A stretch of 64,000 bases of DNA, taken from NCBI RefSeq assembly GCF_001429545.1, contig NZ_LMSP01000001.1, positions 154,774 to 218,773 of the forward strand, read 5' to 3'. The position numbers and the translations under genes were made by a program. Shown one piece after another: positions 17,725 to 24,260 of this stretch; position 1 is the stretch's first letter; every line of letters starts with the position of its first letter. The notes beneath the pieces are model-generated. The model made no database searches and was not told the origin of the DNA. It worked only from the letters and a program-made list of their open reading frames with translations. The DNA is from Paenibacillus sp. Soil787 (GTDB lineage: Bacteria > Bacillota > Bacilli > Paenibacillales > NBRC-103111).

Positions 17725-17976
17725 TTGAAAAAATTGGGTATTGCACTACTGATCGTCTCTGCGATTGCACTTTTGTCGGCATTTACGATTCCATTCTTCA
17801 TTCATACCGGAAGTGAGATGGCTGGTTGGATCGCGGGTCTTCTTATCGTTAGCGAGATTGCGTTCTGGACAGGCGGCATCATTCTTGGTAAAGAAGTAGC
17901 ACGAAAATATAGACGGTATCTAAATCCTAAAAACTGGTCGCGAAAACAGAATAAGTCAAGTAATGATGGAGATTAA
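17725..17976 (+). CDS. Small two-helix membrane protein (transporter-suffix-like)
   Basis: An 83-residue protein with two transmembrane helices (5-28 and 38-58) joined by a short HTGSEMAGW loop, then a basic tail (GKEVARKYRRYLNPKNW). It resembles the small proteins annotated as transporter suffix domain proteins in Bacillales; no activity is known. TTG 17725 is chosen because GGGGG lies 9 nt upstream; an upstream TTG at 17716 overlaps it. Confidence 0.65.
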   Translation: MKKLGIALLIVSAIALLSAFTIPFFIHTGSEMAGWIAGLLIVSEIAFWTGGIILGKEVARKYRRYLNPKNWSRKQNKSSNDGD

Positions 17977-18059
17977 AAGAATAGATATAACCACGAAAAT
18001 TTAGTTTTTTTCTTATTTTCAGGTATACTATAACCTGCAGATGAAGAAGGGGTGGTCCA

Positions 18060-18356
18060 ATGTTTACAATGACAAGCTATACCGTGGAATTGGTGAAAGA
18101 TCCATTTGGGATTTTAACGGGGCAGCGCTATGAATTTCTCATTGATATTGAAGTTGAGGAAGATGACGAACTATACTCGGAAAGCGGATTATATATCAGA
18201 GCTATCTATAACGTTGAAGAGGTAAAGTCTGGAATTATGAAATATGAGCTTTTCGAGAAAACGACGCAGCTCTATTTGGATTTTGATTTAGAGGATGATG
18301 AAGTTGCCGCAGTAGAAGCGTTTTGTAAAGAGCATTTTCATGAAGGAAATGAATAA
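18060..18356 (+). CDS. DUF6509-like small acidic protein
   Basis: A 98-residue acidic cytoplasmic protein: SYTVELVKDPFGILTGQRYE at the start, then EVEEDDELYSESGLYIRAIY and a C-terminal acidic helix ending FCKEHFHEG. This matches a small conserved Bacillales family (DUF6509 in my memory) of unknown function. AAGGGGTGG lies 4 nt before ATG 18060; ATG 18069 is an alternative. A terminator-like hairpin follows at ~18363-18402. Confidence 0.7.
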   Translation: MFTMTSYTVELVKDPFGILTGQRYEFLIDIEVEEDDELYSESGLYIRAIYNVEEVKSGIMKYELFEKTTQLYLDFDLEDDEVAAVEAFCKEHFHEGNE

Positions 18357-18362
18357 GTAAGT

Positions 18363-18402
18363 GAACCGCCATTCGAGATGCTTGCATCCTGGATGGTTTT
18401 TT
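18363..18402 (+). terminator. Terminator
   Basis: AACCGCCATTCGAGATGC and GCATCCTGGATGGTT can pair imperfectly and are followed by TTTTAA. Confidence 0.5.
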
Positions 18403-18576
18403 AAATTAATGGAGCAAAAAGTGCGAAAGAATGCAGGGATATTCTGGGGTTTATTGAATTGAATTATGAGGCGCTCCACGTTCCCAAGCGGATATTGTTT
18501 TAAAATCCGCAAAATTCCTGATAGCGTATGAGGAGGAAGAGCTAGGATGCTTTATGATTTAAAGGGTGAAGCAAAT

Positions 18577-19077
18577 ATGTCAACTATTGTGGGAATGCTA
18601 TATTCCGCTGTAAAAGAGAATAGTCAAAGACTACGATTAATATCTGATGGCATGTCGCAAGAAGAAGTAGATTACAAGGGACCTAATAACAATTTTAATA
18701 GTACCGCTCAGTTAATAAAACATATCATGTACGTTGATCTGAATTGGGTTTATAGAATAAAAGGACAACCAATTCCTGAGTCATTAAAAGCGGAATATGG
18801 TCCCATGATAGATGAAAATTATAGGCTTCCGATGGTAAAAGGGATGCCTTTGAACACACTGATGTCAAAATATGAAAGTGTAATAAAAATGTTGAAAGAT
18901 TCATGTGAACAATTAACTGATGTTGATCTAGATAAAGTTGTCACTTTTGGACATGAAAATGAAAAGCAAGCTACCATCCGTTGGGGCCTATGGCATATGG
19001 CAGACCATAGCCGCTATCATCAAGCTCAAATCAATCAACTTAGAAGGATGTATATTGATTATTTTCTGTCAAATTAA
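18577..19077 (+). CDS. DinB family protein
   Basis: A 166-residue four-helix-bundle protein. Conserved His residues of the DinB metal triad are visible in LIKHIMYVDLNWVYR (~45) and HMADHSRYHQAQINQL (~140-155). Bacillales carry many such paralogues; most have no known substrate, though some act in thiol-dependent (bacillithiol) transfer chemistry. ATG 18577 after GGGTGAAGCAAAT is chosen; ATG 18547 after GGAGG at 11 nt is also possible and adds ten residues. It lies immediately before the repeat-cassette region, which holds a second, broken DinB-like gene. Confidence 0.8.
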   Translation: MSTIVGMLYSAVKENSQRLRLISDGMSQEEVDYKGPNNNFNSTAQLIKHIMYVDLNWVYRIKGQPIPESLKAEYGPMIDENYRLPMVKGMPLNTLMSKYESVIKMLKDSCEQLTDVDLDKVVTFGHENEKQATIRWGLWHMADHSRYHQAQINQLRRMYIDYFLSN

Positions 19078-19097
19078 TGAAGCGAGGAGAGATATCT

Positions 19098-19238
19098 TTG
19101 AATACTCAAGAATTCAAAGCCTATATTAAAGAACTTTTCGATCCCTTACTTCAGGAATTTAATGAAGATGATGAATATGGATTCTATAACTTTAATCTAA
19201 ATAATTATATGAGTGTAGATTACCATCATGATGCATGA
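19098..19238 (+). CDS. Short hypothetical protein, possibly C-terminally truncated (46 aa)
   Basis: A TTG-started frame after GAGGAGAGATATC gives a 46-residue acidic, aromatic-rich protein (NTQEFKAYIKELFDPLLQEF, then DDEYGFYNF). It starts 21 nt after the DinB stop and ends just before the first structured repeat. The abrupt ending next to a repeat suggests that a longer gene was cut when repeat material arrived. I do not recognise the family. Confidence 0.4.
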   Translation: MNTQEFKAYIKELFDPLLQEFNEDDEYGFYNFNLNNYMSVDYHHDA

Positions 19239-19271
19239 ATTTTCTTTGCGGAATGAAAGAAAAAAGTAATA

Positions 19272-19338
19272 ACTTCATCGCGGCCGGCCTATCGGCCTTA
19301 AGTCGGTGAGGGTTCAAGAACACTAGAATAACGTTAAC
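19272..19338 (+). repeat. Structured repeat R0 (3' part)
   Basis: The 3' half of the ~160 bp element: CATCGCGGCCGGCC with its GGCCTTAAGTCGGTGAGGG follow-on, then GTTCAAGAACACTAGAATAAC and the terminal box GTTAACG followed by GAAA. Confidence 0.7.
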
Positions 19339-19393
19339 GGAAATCGACTAAAGACATTGAGTAACTAAAAATTATAAGGGAGCAATGACAAAG

Positions 19394-19840
19394 ATGAAAA
19401 TCGAAATAACAAAAGAACAATATCGTAAATTAATTGAAATGCTTTTTTTAGGCGATTGGTTGATGAACTCACATCGCACAGGAGCTAAGGGGGACGAAAT
19501 TAAAACTGACTATAAAGAACTTGAACAACATATTTTATCGTATGCCAAGGAGTTTCAATTAGGACAGTTAGTGATGGAAGAAGCAGGAGAGTACTTTACA
19601 ACAATGAAATTTGAAGAAAATTTAATGCCCGTAATTGAAGAGTACGACGAATATACTTTCTGGGAACAATTATCACAACAATTAGCCGAGAGAGACATAA
19701 GAAAAGAAATAGGATTAATAAAGAAACTGAAAGAAGAACACATCGAGAGAAAGTATCAAATTGAAGAGACTTATCAAGAAGAATTTGAAAAGAATGGATT
19801 AAAGAATTTAGTATTAAACAAACAAGTAAATAAGAAGTAA
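19394..19840 (+). CDS. Conserved hypothetical protein in repeat array
   Basis: A 148-residue highly charged helical protein beginning MKIEITKEQYRKLIEMLFLG and containing YDEYTFWEQLSQQLAERDIR near its middle. Similar proteins of unknown function occur in Bacillus and Brevibacillus; I know of no assigned activity. It is AT-rich compared with the flanking chromosome. ATG 19394 is favoured by GGGAG 11 nt upstream; ATG 19385 would leave only 2 nt. It begins 56 nt after repeat R0 and is followed by the Nudix gene without an intervening repeat, so these two may form one cassette. Confidence 0.65.
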   Translation: MKIEITKEQYRKLIEMLFLGDWLMNSHRTGAKGDEIKTDYKELEQHILSYAKEFQLGQLVMEEAGEYFTTMKFEENLMPVIEEYDEYTFWEQLSQQLAERDIRKEIGLIKKLKEEHIERKYQIEETYQEEFEKNGLKNLVLNKQVNKK

Positions 19841-19930
19841 TAATTTATAAAACCTGTGGAGAGCAAGCATTTAAAGACGAGAATACCTTGGATCATAAAT
19901 ACATAAAAAATCTTATTAAGGAGTAAAGCG

Positions 19931-20356
19931 ATGAATCCACCCAAACATATCGTTTCGGCAGCTGCAATTGTAATAAATGAAAAAAACGAATTATTACTTA
20001 TCAAAGGACCAAGAAGAGGCTGGGAGATGCCTGGTGGTCAAGTAGAAGTAGGAGAGTCCTTAAGTCATGCTGCAATAAGAGAAACAAAAGAAGAATCAGG
20101 AATAGACATAGAAATTATAAAATTCTGCGGAATATTTCAGAACGTAGGAAATTCAATTTGTAACACCCTATTTTTAGCGAAGCCAATAGGTGGAGAATTA
20201 ATACAAACTTCAGAAAGCTTGGAGTCAGGCTACTTTCCGATAGAAGAAGCACTAAAAAAAGTTGAATGGAAAGATTTCAGACAAAGAATTGAGTACTGTT
20301 TAAGACCTGAAATGCATCCTTTTTGTGTTGAGTTTAATGATGAGAAGAATATTTGA
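19931..20356 (+). CDS. Nudix hydrolase
   Basis: A 141-residue protein with a complete Nudix box starting at ~37: GGQVEVGESLSHAAIRETKE followed by ESGI. The box supplies the Glu residues that bind Mg2+ for hydrolysis of a nucleoside diphosphate linked to another moiety. The substrate cannot be predicted. TAAGGAGTAAAGCG precedes the ATG. The gene ends 27 nt before repeat R1. Nudix genes are frequent cargo of integron cassettes, which fits the array hypothesis but does not prove it. Confidence 0.85.
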   Translation: MNPPKHIVSAAAIVINEKNELLLIKGPRRGWEMPGGQVEVGESLSHAAIRETKEESGIDIEIIKFCGIFQNVGNSICNTLFLAKPIGGELIQTSESLESGYFPIEEALKKVEWKDFRQRIEYCLRPEMHPFCVEFNDEKNI

Positions 20357-20382
20357 GGATATCTCAAGAAGTCGCAGGCATC

Positions 20383-20544
20383 ATCTAACACCATATTTAC
20401 GCTACGGAGCCTACAGCTCCTTGGTCTGCCCGGGGATTTCGAGGGAGTGAAATCAGCAGACAACCCTGCACTGGTTAAGTCCTTCGGACCCGGTGCTAAC
20501 GCGCCTTAAGCCAGTGAGGGTTCGTGAATAGAACAACGTTAAGT
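20383..20544 (+). repeat. Structured repeat R1 (162 bp, complete)
   Basis: Outer boxes ATCTAAC (20383) and GTTAAGT (20538). Inner boxes ATTTACG and CGTGAAT pair with one G-T. GGTCTGC pairs with GCAGAC. The 3' box is the exact complement of the 5' box of the next repeat R2. Confidence 0.75.
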
Positions 20545-20715
20545 GAAATTACCGCAATACGATTCCAATAATACACCTTAAATGTATTTAATGATTGCAT
20601 GCCAGAGTAGCAGTGATCGAATTTTTTTGCTCAGAATTTCAAAAGCTATTAGACAGTATGCATTGACTAAATCCATTCGACCCGCGTTGTAGAAAATAGA
20701 AATGGAGACAAAGCA

Positions 20716-20892
20716 ATGAGATTAAGAAGGCAATTAGGTATTTGGATAATAATTTTAATTATTGAATTTTTTTATTTCTATGACTTATTGCATCAACCTC
20801 ACGACAGCGATGTCATTATCTATATAGTGTCTTTAATAGTTACCACTTTAGTAGTAGGTGGAGTAATAGTTTTAAAATCTAAAGAAGATTAA
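20716..20892 (+). CDS. Small membrane protein (58 aa) in repeat array
   Basis: A 58-residue protein with two predicted transmembrane helices: WIIILIIEFFYFYDLL (10-25) and IIYIVSLIVTTLVVGGVIVL (34-53), a basic MRLRRQ start and a KSKED end. GGAGACAAAGCA precedes the ATG. It occupies the interval between repeats R1 and R2 alone, so it forms a single-gene cassette. I do not recognise a family; size and topology would fit an immunity, toxin or signalling peptide, but nothing in sequence decides this. Confidence 0.6.
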   Translation: MRLRRQLGIWIIILIIEFFYFYDLLHQPHDSDVIIYIVSLIVTTLVVGGVIVLKSKED

Positions 20893-20934
20893 AGTGAATA
20901 TTATAGCAACTAATTCGAAGAAGGAGGTAACTTC

Positions 20935-21070
20935 ACTTAACACACAGTATTCACGCTGCGAGTCTTACGGCTCTTAGTCTGCCCGAGGCATTTCGAGGAA
21001 GAGGATTCAGGCAGACAACCCTGCAAGGTAAAGTGGCAGAGCCACCTAGTCGCTGACGCTCCTTTAAGCC
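20935..21070 (+). repeat. Structured repeat R2 (3' end lost)
   Basis: Begins ACTTAAC-ACACAGT-ATTCACG and keeps the 5' hairpins, GTCTGC/GCAGAC and the CCTGCA stretch, but the terminal GTGAGGG...GTTRRR part is missing. It runs directly into the truncated DinB-like gene. Confidence 0.7.
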
Positions 21071-21076
21071 TTTTTT

Positions 21077-21436
21077 TTGCTTATTCTAATTCGAAAAGGA
21101 AAAAAGAAATCAATAGAACTTTCAAATAAAGTCAATCTAAATAGTGCGCTAGAAGGATATCAATATAATTTAGGAGATCTTGAGGAAGTTTCAAAACATA
21201 ATTCTTTTAAGTGGAAAAGGCCAGAGCATATGGAACCGAAGGGTGAGATGGATTTAATAAGAGTTAAATCATTATTGGAAAGAGAAATTAATGAATGCAA
21301 AGATATACTTTTTGAAATAAAAAATGGTGAAGGAATTTTATATAAGACAACAATGACAGTAAATGATCTAGGAAAGATTGATGTCTATCAATATGTTTAT
21401 TTTTTATGCCAACATGCTAAGAGACACATCATTTAA
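21077..21436 (+). pseudogene. DinB-like protein, 5' end deleted
   Basis: About 115 residues with a DinB-type ending: HMEPKGEMDLIRVKSLLERE and a C-terminal YVYFLCQHAKRHI in which the His residues match the metal triad of the last helix. The frame has no ribosome binding site or proper start (TTG inside a T-run) and lacks the first helix with its His. Family members have ~150-170 residues. The adjoining repeat R2 lacks its 3' half, so one deletion probably removed both the repeat end and the gene start. Confidence 0.6.
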
Positions 21437-21485
21437 ATGTATAGCGTGAAAGAAGAATATAGAATATTCAAGGAAGTCGAGTAGC

Positions 21486-21644
21486 ATCAGATAATTCATA
21501 TTGCGGGGCTTAAGCCCCTTGGTCTGCCGGAGGCATTTCAGGGAAGTTTAATCAGGCAGATAACCCTGCAGCACCTAACCGCATCGTGGCCGGCACTATG
21601 TGCCTTAAGGTGGTGAGGGTTTGTGAATGCAACAACGTTATAAG
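21486..21644 (+). repeat. Structured repeat R3 (~159 bp)
   Basis: Begins near ATCAGATAATTCATA and ends CAACAAC-GTTATAAG (21637-21644). GGTCTGCC pairs with GGCAGA, and an ACCTAA...TTAAGGT stem is visible. The 3' box is the exact complement of the 5' box of R4, across the phosphatase gene. Confidence 0.7.
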
Positions 21645-21713
21645 AAATCGGGGGAACCCATTATTAAAGTGCATTTATCAAACCAAAAAAAATTTAAAGG
21701 CAGGTGATAAGAC

Positions 21714-22043
21714 ATTAAATTACTTTTTATCTGTAGCCGCAATAAATGGCGCAGTTTAACAGCTGAGAAGATTTTTCATGGATACAACGGTTATGAAGTT
21801 AGATCTGCAGGAACAGAAGAAAACGCAAGGATTAAAGTTACTGAAGGACATATTGGTTGGTCGGATATGATTTTTGTGATGGAGAAGAAACATACGAGAA
21901 GGCTTAAAGAAAATTTTTCAAACAAGTTAATAAATAAACAATTAATCTGTTTGGATATACCGGACGATTATCAATTTATGGATGAAGAACTAATAGAAAT
22001 CTTGAAATCAAGAGTATCTGAATATATTGAAGTTCCTGATTAA
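21714..22043 (+). CDS. Low-molecular-weight tyrosine phosphatase-like protein, ATT start
   Basis: A 109-residue protein starting at ATT (read as Met): LLFICSRNKWRSLTAEKIFH contains the CX5R(S) phosphatase loop at Cys 7-Arg 13, followed by VRSAGTEENARIKV and the C-terminal LDIPDDYQFMDEELIEIL. This is the predicted protein-tyrosine phosphatase group COG4551. AGGTGA lies 7 nt before the ATT, and TGA TAA stops directly upstream rule out an earlier start, so a non-standard ATT start is required. Relatives are frequent integron cassette cargo. It is flanked by R3 and R4. Confidence 0.75.
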   Translation: MKLLFICSRNKWRSLTAEKIFHGYNGYEVRSAGTEENARIKVTEGHIGWSDMIFVMEKKHTRRLKENFSNKLINKQLICLDIPDDYQFMDEELIEILKSRVSEYIEVPD

Positions 22044-22120
22044 GGATTAGACAATGAACAATGAAATATATCAGTGAAATTGTAGAGCATTTTGTAAGCA
22101 ATCCAAGAAGCCCCCGACAT

Positions 22121-22284
22121 CTTATAACTCCGTTTTCCCACTACGGCTCCTACAGAGCCTTGGTCTGCAAGAGGAATTTCGGGGAAGCATATTCAGCAGA
22201 CACACCTGCACCGACTAACCGCATCGCGGCCAGCCCTTCGGGCTTTAAGTCGGTGAGGCGTCGGGAACACAACAACGTTATAAG
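22121..22284 (+). repeat. Structured repeat R4 (164 bp, complete)
   Basis: Outer boxes CTTATAAC (22121) and GTTATAAG (22277) pair perfectly; inner TTCCC and GGGAA pair. Internal stems: GGCTC/GAGCC (22145, 22155), GGTCTGC/GCAGAC (22162, 22196), CCGACT/AGTCGG (22211, 22248) and a GCCC-TTCG-GGC tetraloop hairpin. Confidence 0.8.
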
Positions 22285-22325
22285 AAATTTATTAAACCCA
22301 TTTTTAAAAACATATAAACCTCTGC

Positions 22326-22398
22326 GAACCTAACCGCGTCGCGGCTGGCACTAAGTGCCTTAAGGTTCTCGGGTTCGGGAAAACAATAACGTTATATG
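22326..22398 (+). repeat. Structured repeat R5 (3' part)
   Basis: CGAACCTAACCGCGTCGCGG through GGCACTAAGTGCC to CAATAAC-GTTATATG and GAAA. The 5' half is absent; it follows R4 after only ~40 nt, so a cassette may have been lost here. Confidence 0.7.
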
Positions 22399-22555
22399 AA
22401 AGGGATGCAGAGCTATAAAAAAATCAATTTAACCCTTATAAATAACCAAAGCACAAGCGAATAAGAACGCTTGTGCGTGAAGGGGAATAAAGGTAAAATA
22501 TAAATACAATTGAATCTTGGGTGGGCATGGTTCCCCTTCGAAAGGAGGTGAAGCC

Positions 22556-22651
22556 ATGGAAGTAAAGGATGCTATGACGATCATGTTCCTTTTTGGAATG
22601 TTTATTATTGCTCTTTTAACATACATTAACCTAAACAACAAGAGAAAGTAA
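22556..22651 (+). CDS. Holin-like toxin peptide, copy 1 (31 aa)
   Basis: MEVKDAMTIMFLFGMFIIAL followed by LTYINLNNKRK: one transmembrane helix with a basic tail, the pattern of the putative holin-like toxins (type I toxin-antitoxin peptides related to TxpA/BsrG-like families). AAAGGAGGTGAAGCC precedes the ATG, and a promoter-like TAAAAT lies ~55 nt upstream after a CAAGCG/CGCTTG hairpin. A strong terminator follows the stop. An antisense RNA antitoxin would be expected over the 3' end; I did not identify one with confidence. Confidence 0.65.
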   Translation: MEVKDAMTIMFLFGMFIIALLTYINLNNKRK

Positions 22652-22690
22652 AAAACCACCCGAAGATTAGCTGCCGAAGGTGGGTTTTCG
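22652..22690 (+). terminator. Terminator of toxin copy 1
   Basis: AAACCACC..CGAAG / CCGAAGGTGGGTTTT arms with a T-run in the second arm. Confidence 0.7.
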
Positions 22691-22735
22691 TTTCCTTAAA
22701 CTTGAAGGGAATATACCATCCAAGCCAATTGTACT

Positions 22736-22766
22736 GACCAAGTGTTACAGCACTTGGTCTTTATTA
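22736..22766 (+). terminator. Terminator-like hairpin in repeat array
   Basis: GACCAAGTG-TTACAG-CACTTGGTC is followed by TTTATT. No gene directly upstream besides the toxin unit. The stretch 22767-22914 shows no supported gene. Confidence 0.6.
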
Positions 22767-22914
22767 ATAATATGATAACACACTTAAATAATTGCTTCAA
22801 TAATGATCTGAACTTGATTTTGGAATAGAAATGAATCGAATGACTGATAAAAAACTAACGAAAATTGAAAAGAAGAATAGAGAATATGGAAAGAGTTTGA
22901 GAAGACATCCCCAT

Positions 22915-23077
22915 CACATGACACCGTGTTCCCACTGCTGCTCCTACGGAACCTTGGTCTGCCAGAGGGATTTCGAGGAAGCATATTCAGCAGATACACC
23001 TCACCGACTGACCGCGTCGCGGCCGCCCCTACGGGACTTAAGTCGGTGAGATGTCGGGAACACAACAGTGTTATGTG
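22915..23077 (+). repeat. Structured repeat R6 (163 bp, complete)
   Basis: Outer boxes CACATGAC (22915) and GTTATGTG (23070) pair with one G-T; inner TTCCC/GGGAA pair. GGTCTGC/GCAGA and CCGACT/AGTCGG stems are conserved. Confidence 0.75.
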
Positions 23078-23116
23078 AAAACCGGTATAATTATTATTAT
23101 TAACAAAGGGGAAACA

Positions 23117-23395
23117 ATGAAAAAAAAATTCTTTTCAAGATTAAATTATTACATGTTTGGATTTGTATTTTCATTCATTATTTTGCTATGTAATTACTTA
23201 CTAGACTGTATAGATTCATATCAATTTTTAACTCTTTCACTTTCATCAAGTTTAATTTTTGGTCATTTACTGTACCTTCTTATAGAGAAGAAGGAAGAAC
23301 TGAAAAATAATTTAATAAATTTATTATTCAGTAATGAAACAATATTTCATGTTGGAATAACAATTGGATTAATAATGATCTTTAGTACTTTATAG
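23117..23395 (+). CDS. Membrane protein of unknown function in repeat array
   Basis: A 92-residue protein with about three hydrophobic helices (13-31, 38-56 and 75-92) and a charged EKKEELKNN loop. AAAGGGGAAACA precedes the ATG, and TATAAT (23088) is a possible -10 starting just after R6. The gene ends three bases before a short repeat scrap (AGTCGCGGCCGGACC) fused to the second toxin copy. I do not recognise a family. Confidence 0.6.
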   Translation: MKKKFFSRLNYYMFGFVFSFIILLCNYLLDCIDSYQFLTLSLSSSLIFGHLLYLLIEKKEELKNNLINLLFSNETIFHVGITIGLIMIFSTL

Positions 23396-23398
23396 ATA

Positions 23399-23420
23399 AG
23401 TCGCGGCCGGACCTGGAGCC
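23399..23420 (+). repeat. Repeat scrap fused to toxin copy 2
   Basis: AAGTCGCGGCCGGACCTGGA matches the internal CGCGGCCGG segment of the structured repeats and replaces the leader seen before toxin copy 1, showing that recombination joined repeat and gene. Confidence 0.5.
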
Positions 23421-23516
23421 ATGGAAGTAAAGGATGCTATAACGGTCATGTTCCTTTTTGGAATGTTTATTATTGCTCTTTTAACATACATCGGTAATAA
23501 CAGCAGGAGAAAGTAA
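23421..23516 (+). CDS. Holin-like toxin peptide, copy 2 (31 aa), leader replaced
   Basis: Nearly identical to copy 1 (MEVKDAITVMFLFGMFIIAL, then LTYIGNNSRRK) and followed by the same terminator. The strong AGGAGG leader and promoter of copy 1 are absent: the ATG follows directly on a repeat scrap with only CTGGAGCC as possible ribosome binding site. This copy may be silent, or may be expressed from upstream transcription. Confidence 0.6.
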   Translation: MEVKDAITVMFLFGMFIIALLTYIGNNSRRK

Positions 23517-23556
23517 AAACCCACCCGAAGATTAGCAGCCGAAGGTGGGTTTTCTT
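23517..23556 (+). terminator. Terminator of toxin copy 2
   Basis: AAACCCACCCGAAG / CCGAAGGTGGGTTTTC hairpin, as after copy 1. Confidence 0.7.
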
Positions 23557-23600
23557 TTCCATAAAAAAATGATAAAGACGAATAAAAGGCTAATATAGGG

Positions 23601-23722
23601 CTCTTGAAAGTATTTCGAGGAATCGGATTCAGAAGACCCACCTGCACCACCTAAGCGCATCGCGCCTGGACCTACGGTCCTTAAGGGTGAGGCGTCGCGA
23701 ACACAACAACATTATCAGAAAA
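23601..23722 (+). repeat. Structured repeat R7 (5' end lost), last of the array
   Basis: Starts within the ATTTCGAGGAA segment, keeps CCTGCACCACCTAAGCGCAT, CCTACGG, TTAAGGGTGAGG and ends ACAACAAC-ATTATCAG-AAAA. Confidence 0.65.
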
Positions 23723-23827
23723 CCCAATATATCAAAATCCTCATGATATAATCATTGCCACTGGAAGATCGGTATCCATGATCTGTAGGGGCATTCTTAG
23801 TTTCTGAGGTGCTTAGGCTTTACCCCA

Positions 23828-24008
23828 ACGGACACAGAAGCCTTTATTCGTGAATGTTAGGAGCAAATCGTTTTCTAACGGACACAGTAGCTCTTATTCG
23901 CCTGTAATGGCGTCCAATTGGATGGAATATTATGAAATAAGGTCCACTGAGTCCGTAAGAATCGAGAAACAGCGATTAATTAGCAAATCAAGGTCCCTGG
24001 TGTCCGTT
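23828..24008. repeat. Four-unit inverted array, CGGACACAG family
   Basis: Forward units ACGGACACAGAAGCCTTTAT (23828) and ACGGACACAGTAGCTCTTAT (23878); reverse units GAAATAAGGTCCACTGAGTC (23934) and CAAATCAAGGTCCCTGGTGT (23984). Spacing 50, 56 and 50 bp. Same layout as the GGAAC arrays but with a different core. No gene is supported between 23722 and 24260. Confidence 0.7.
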
Positions 24009-24260
24009 GCATATGATTTAAATGGAATATTTGTACCAAAACCTGGATATTTCCATTAAAAAGCACGATTAAAACGAAACCTACCGTAGTTACAACCTTT
24101 TTTAGTGATTCCGAAGAAAATGCTGCTCGAAATGAATGGGAGAATTCCAGATGATGTGATCAACGTCTAAGCAACTAGTCAGTTAAAGCTATATCTTCAC
24201 GTTATTCACGGCCTTTCACCAGGGAATGGATTGAACTGCATAGGTCATGTAATCGTGTAA

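Larger units (their letters stand above)
19272..23722 (+). other. Cassette-like array of short genes separated by attC-like structured repeats
   Basis: R0-R7 lie at 19272, 20383, 20935, 21486, 22121, 22326, 22915 and 23601, all in the same orientation. Full copies are 159-164 bp. Between them are short AT-rich genes, all on the + strand, starting 40-170 nt after one repeat and ending 27-80 nt before the next. Each full repeat has an outer 5' box (such as ACTTAAC, CTTATAAC), an inner 5' box (ATTCACG or TTCCC), internal hairpins, an inner 3' box (CGTGAAT or GGGAA) and an outer 3' box (GTTAAGT, GTTATAAG), the layout of an integron attC site. No integrase gene is present in the window. Confidence 0.6.

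Noticed and set aside
22061..22333. Open frame of 90 codons through repeat R4
   Set aside because: It lies almost wholly inside the structured repeat and encodes its hairpins; no ribosome binding site and no family resemblance.
22784..23065. Open frames on both strands through repeat R6
   Set aside because: Produced by the repeat sequence; the same apparent peptides recur with every copy.
19272..23722. Prophage or conjugative element
   Set aside because: No phage structural, integrase, transposase or conjugation genes in the interval; only short genes and repeats.
23850..24059. 69-codon frame over the CGGACACAG array
   Set aside because: Consists of the repeat units translated; no ribosome binding site.
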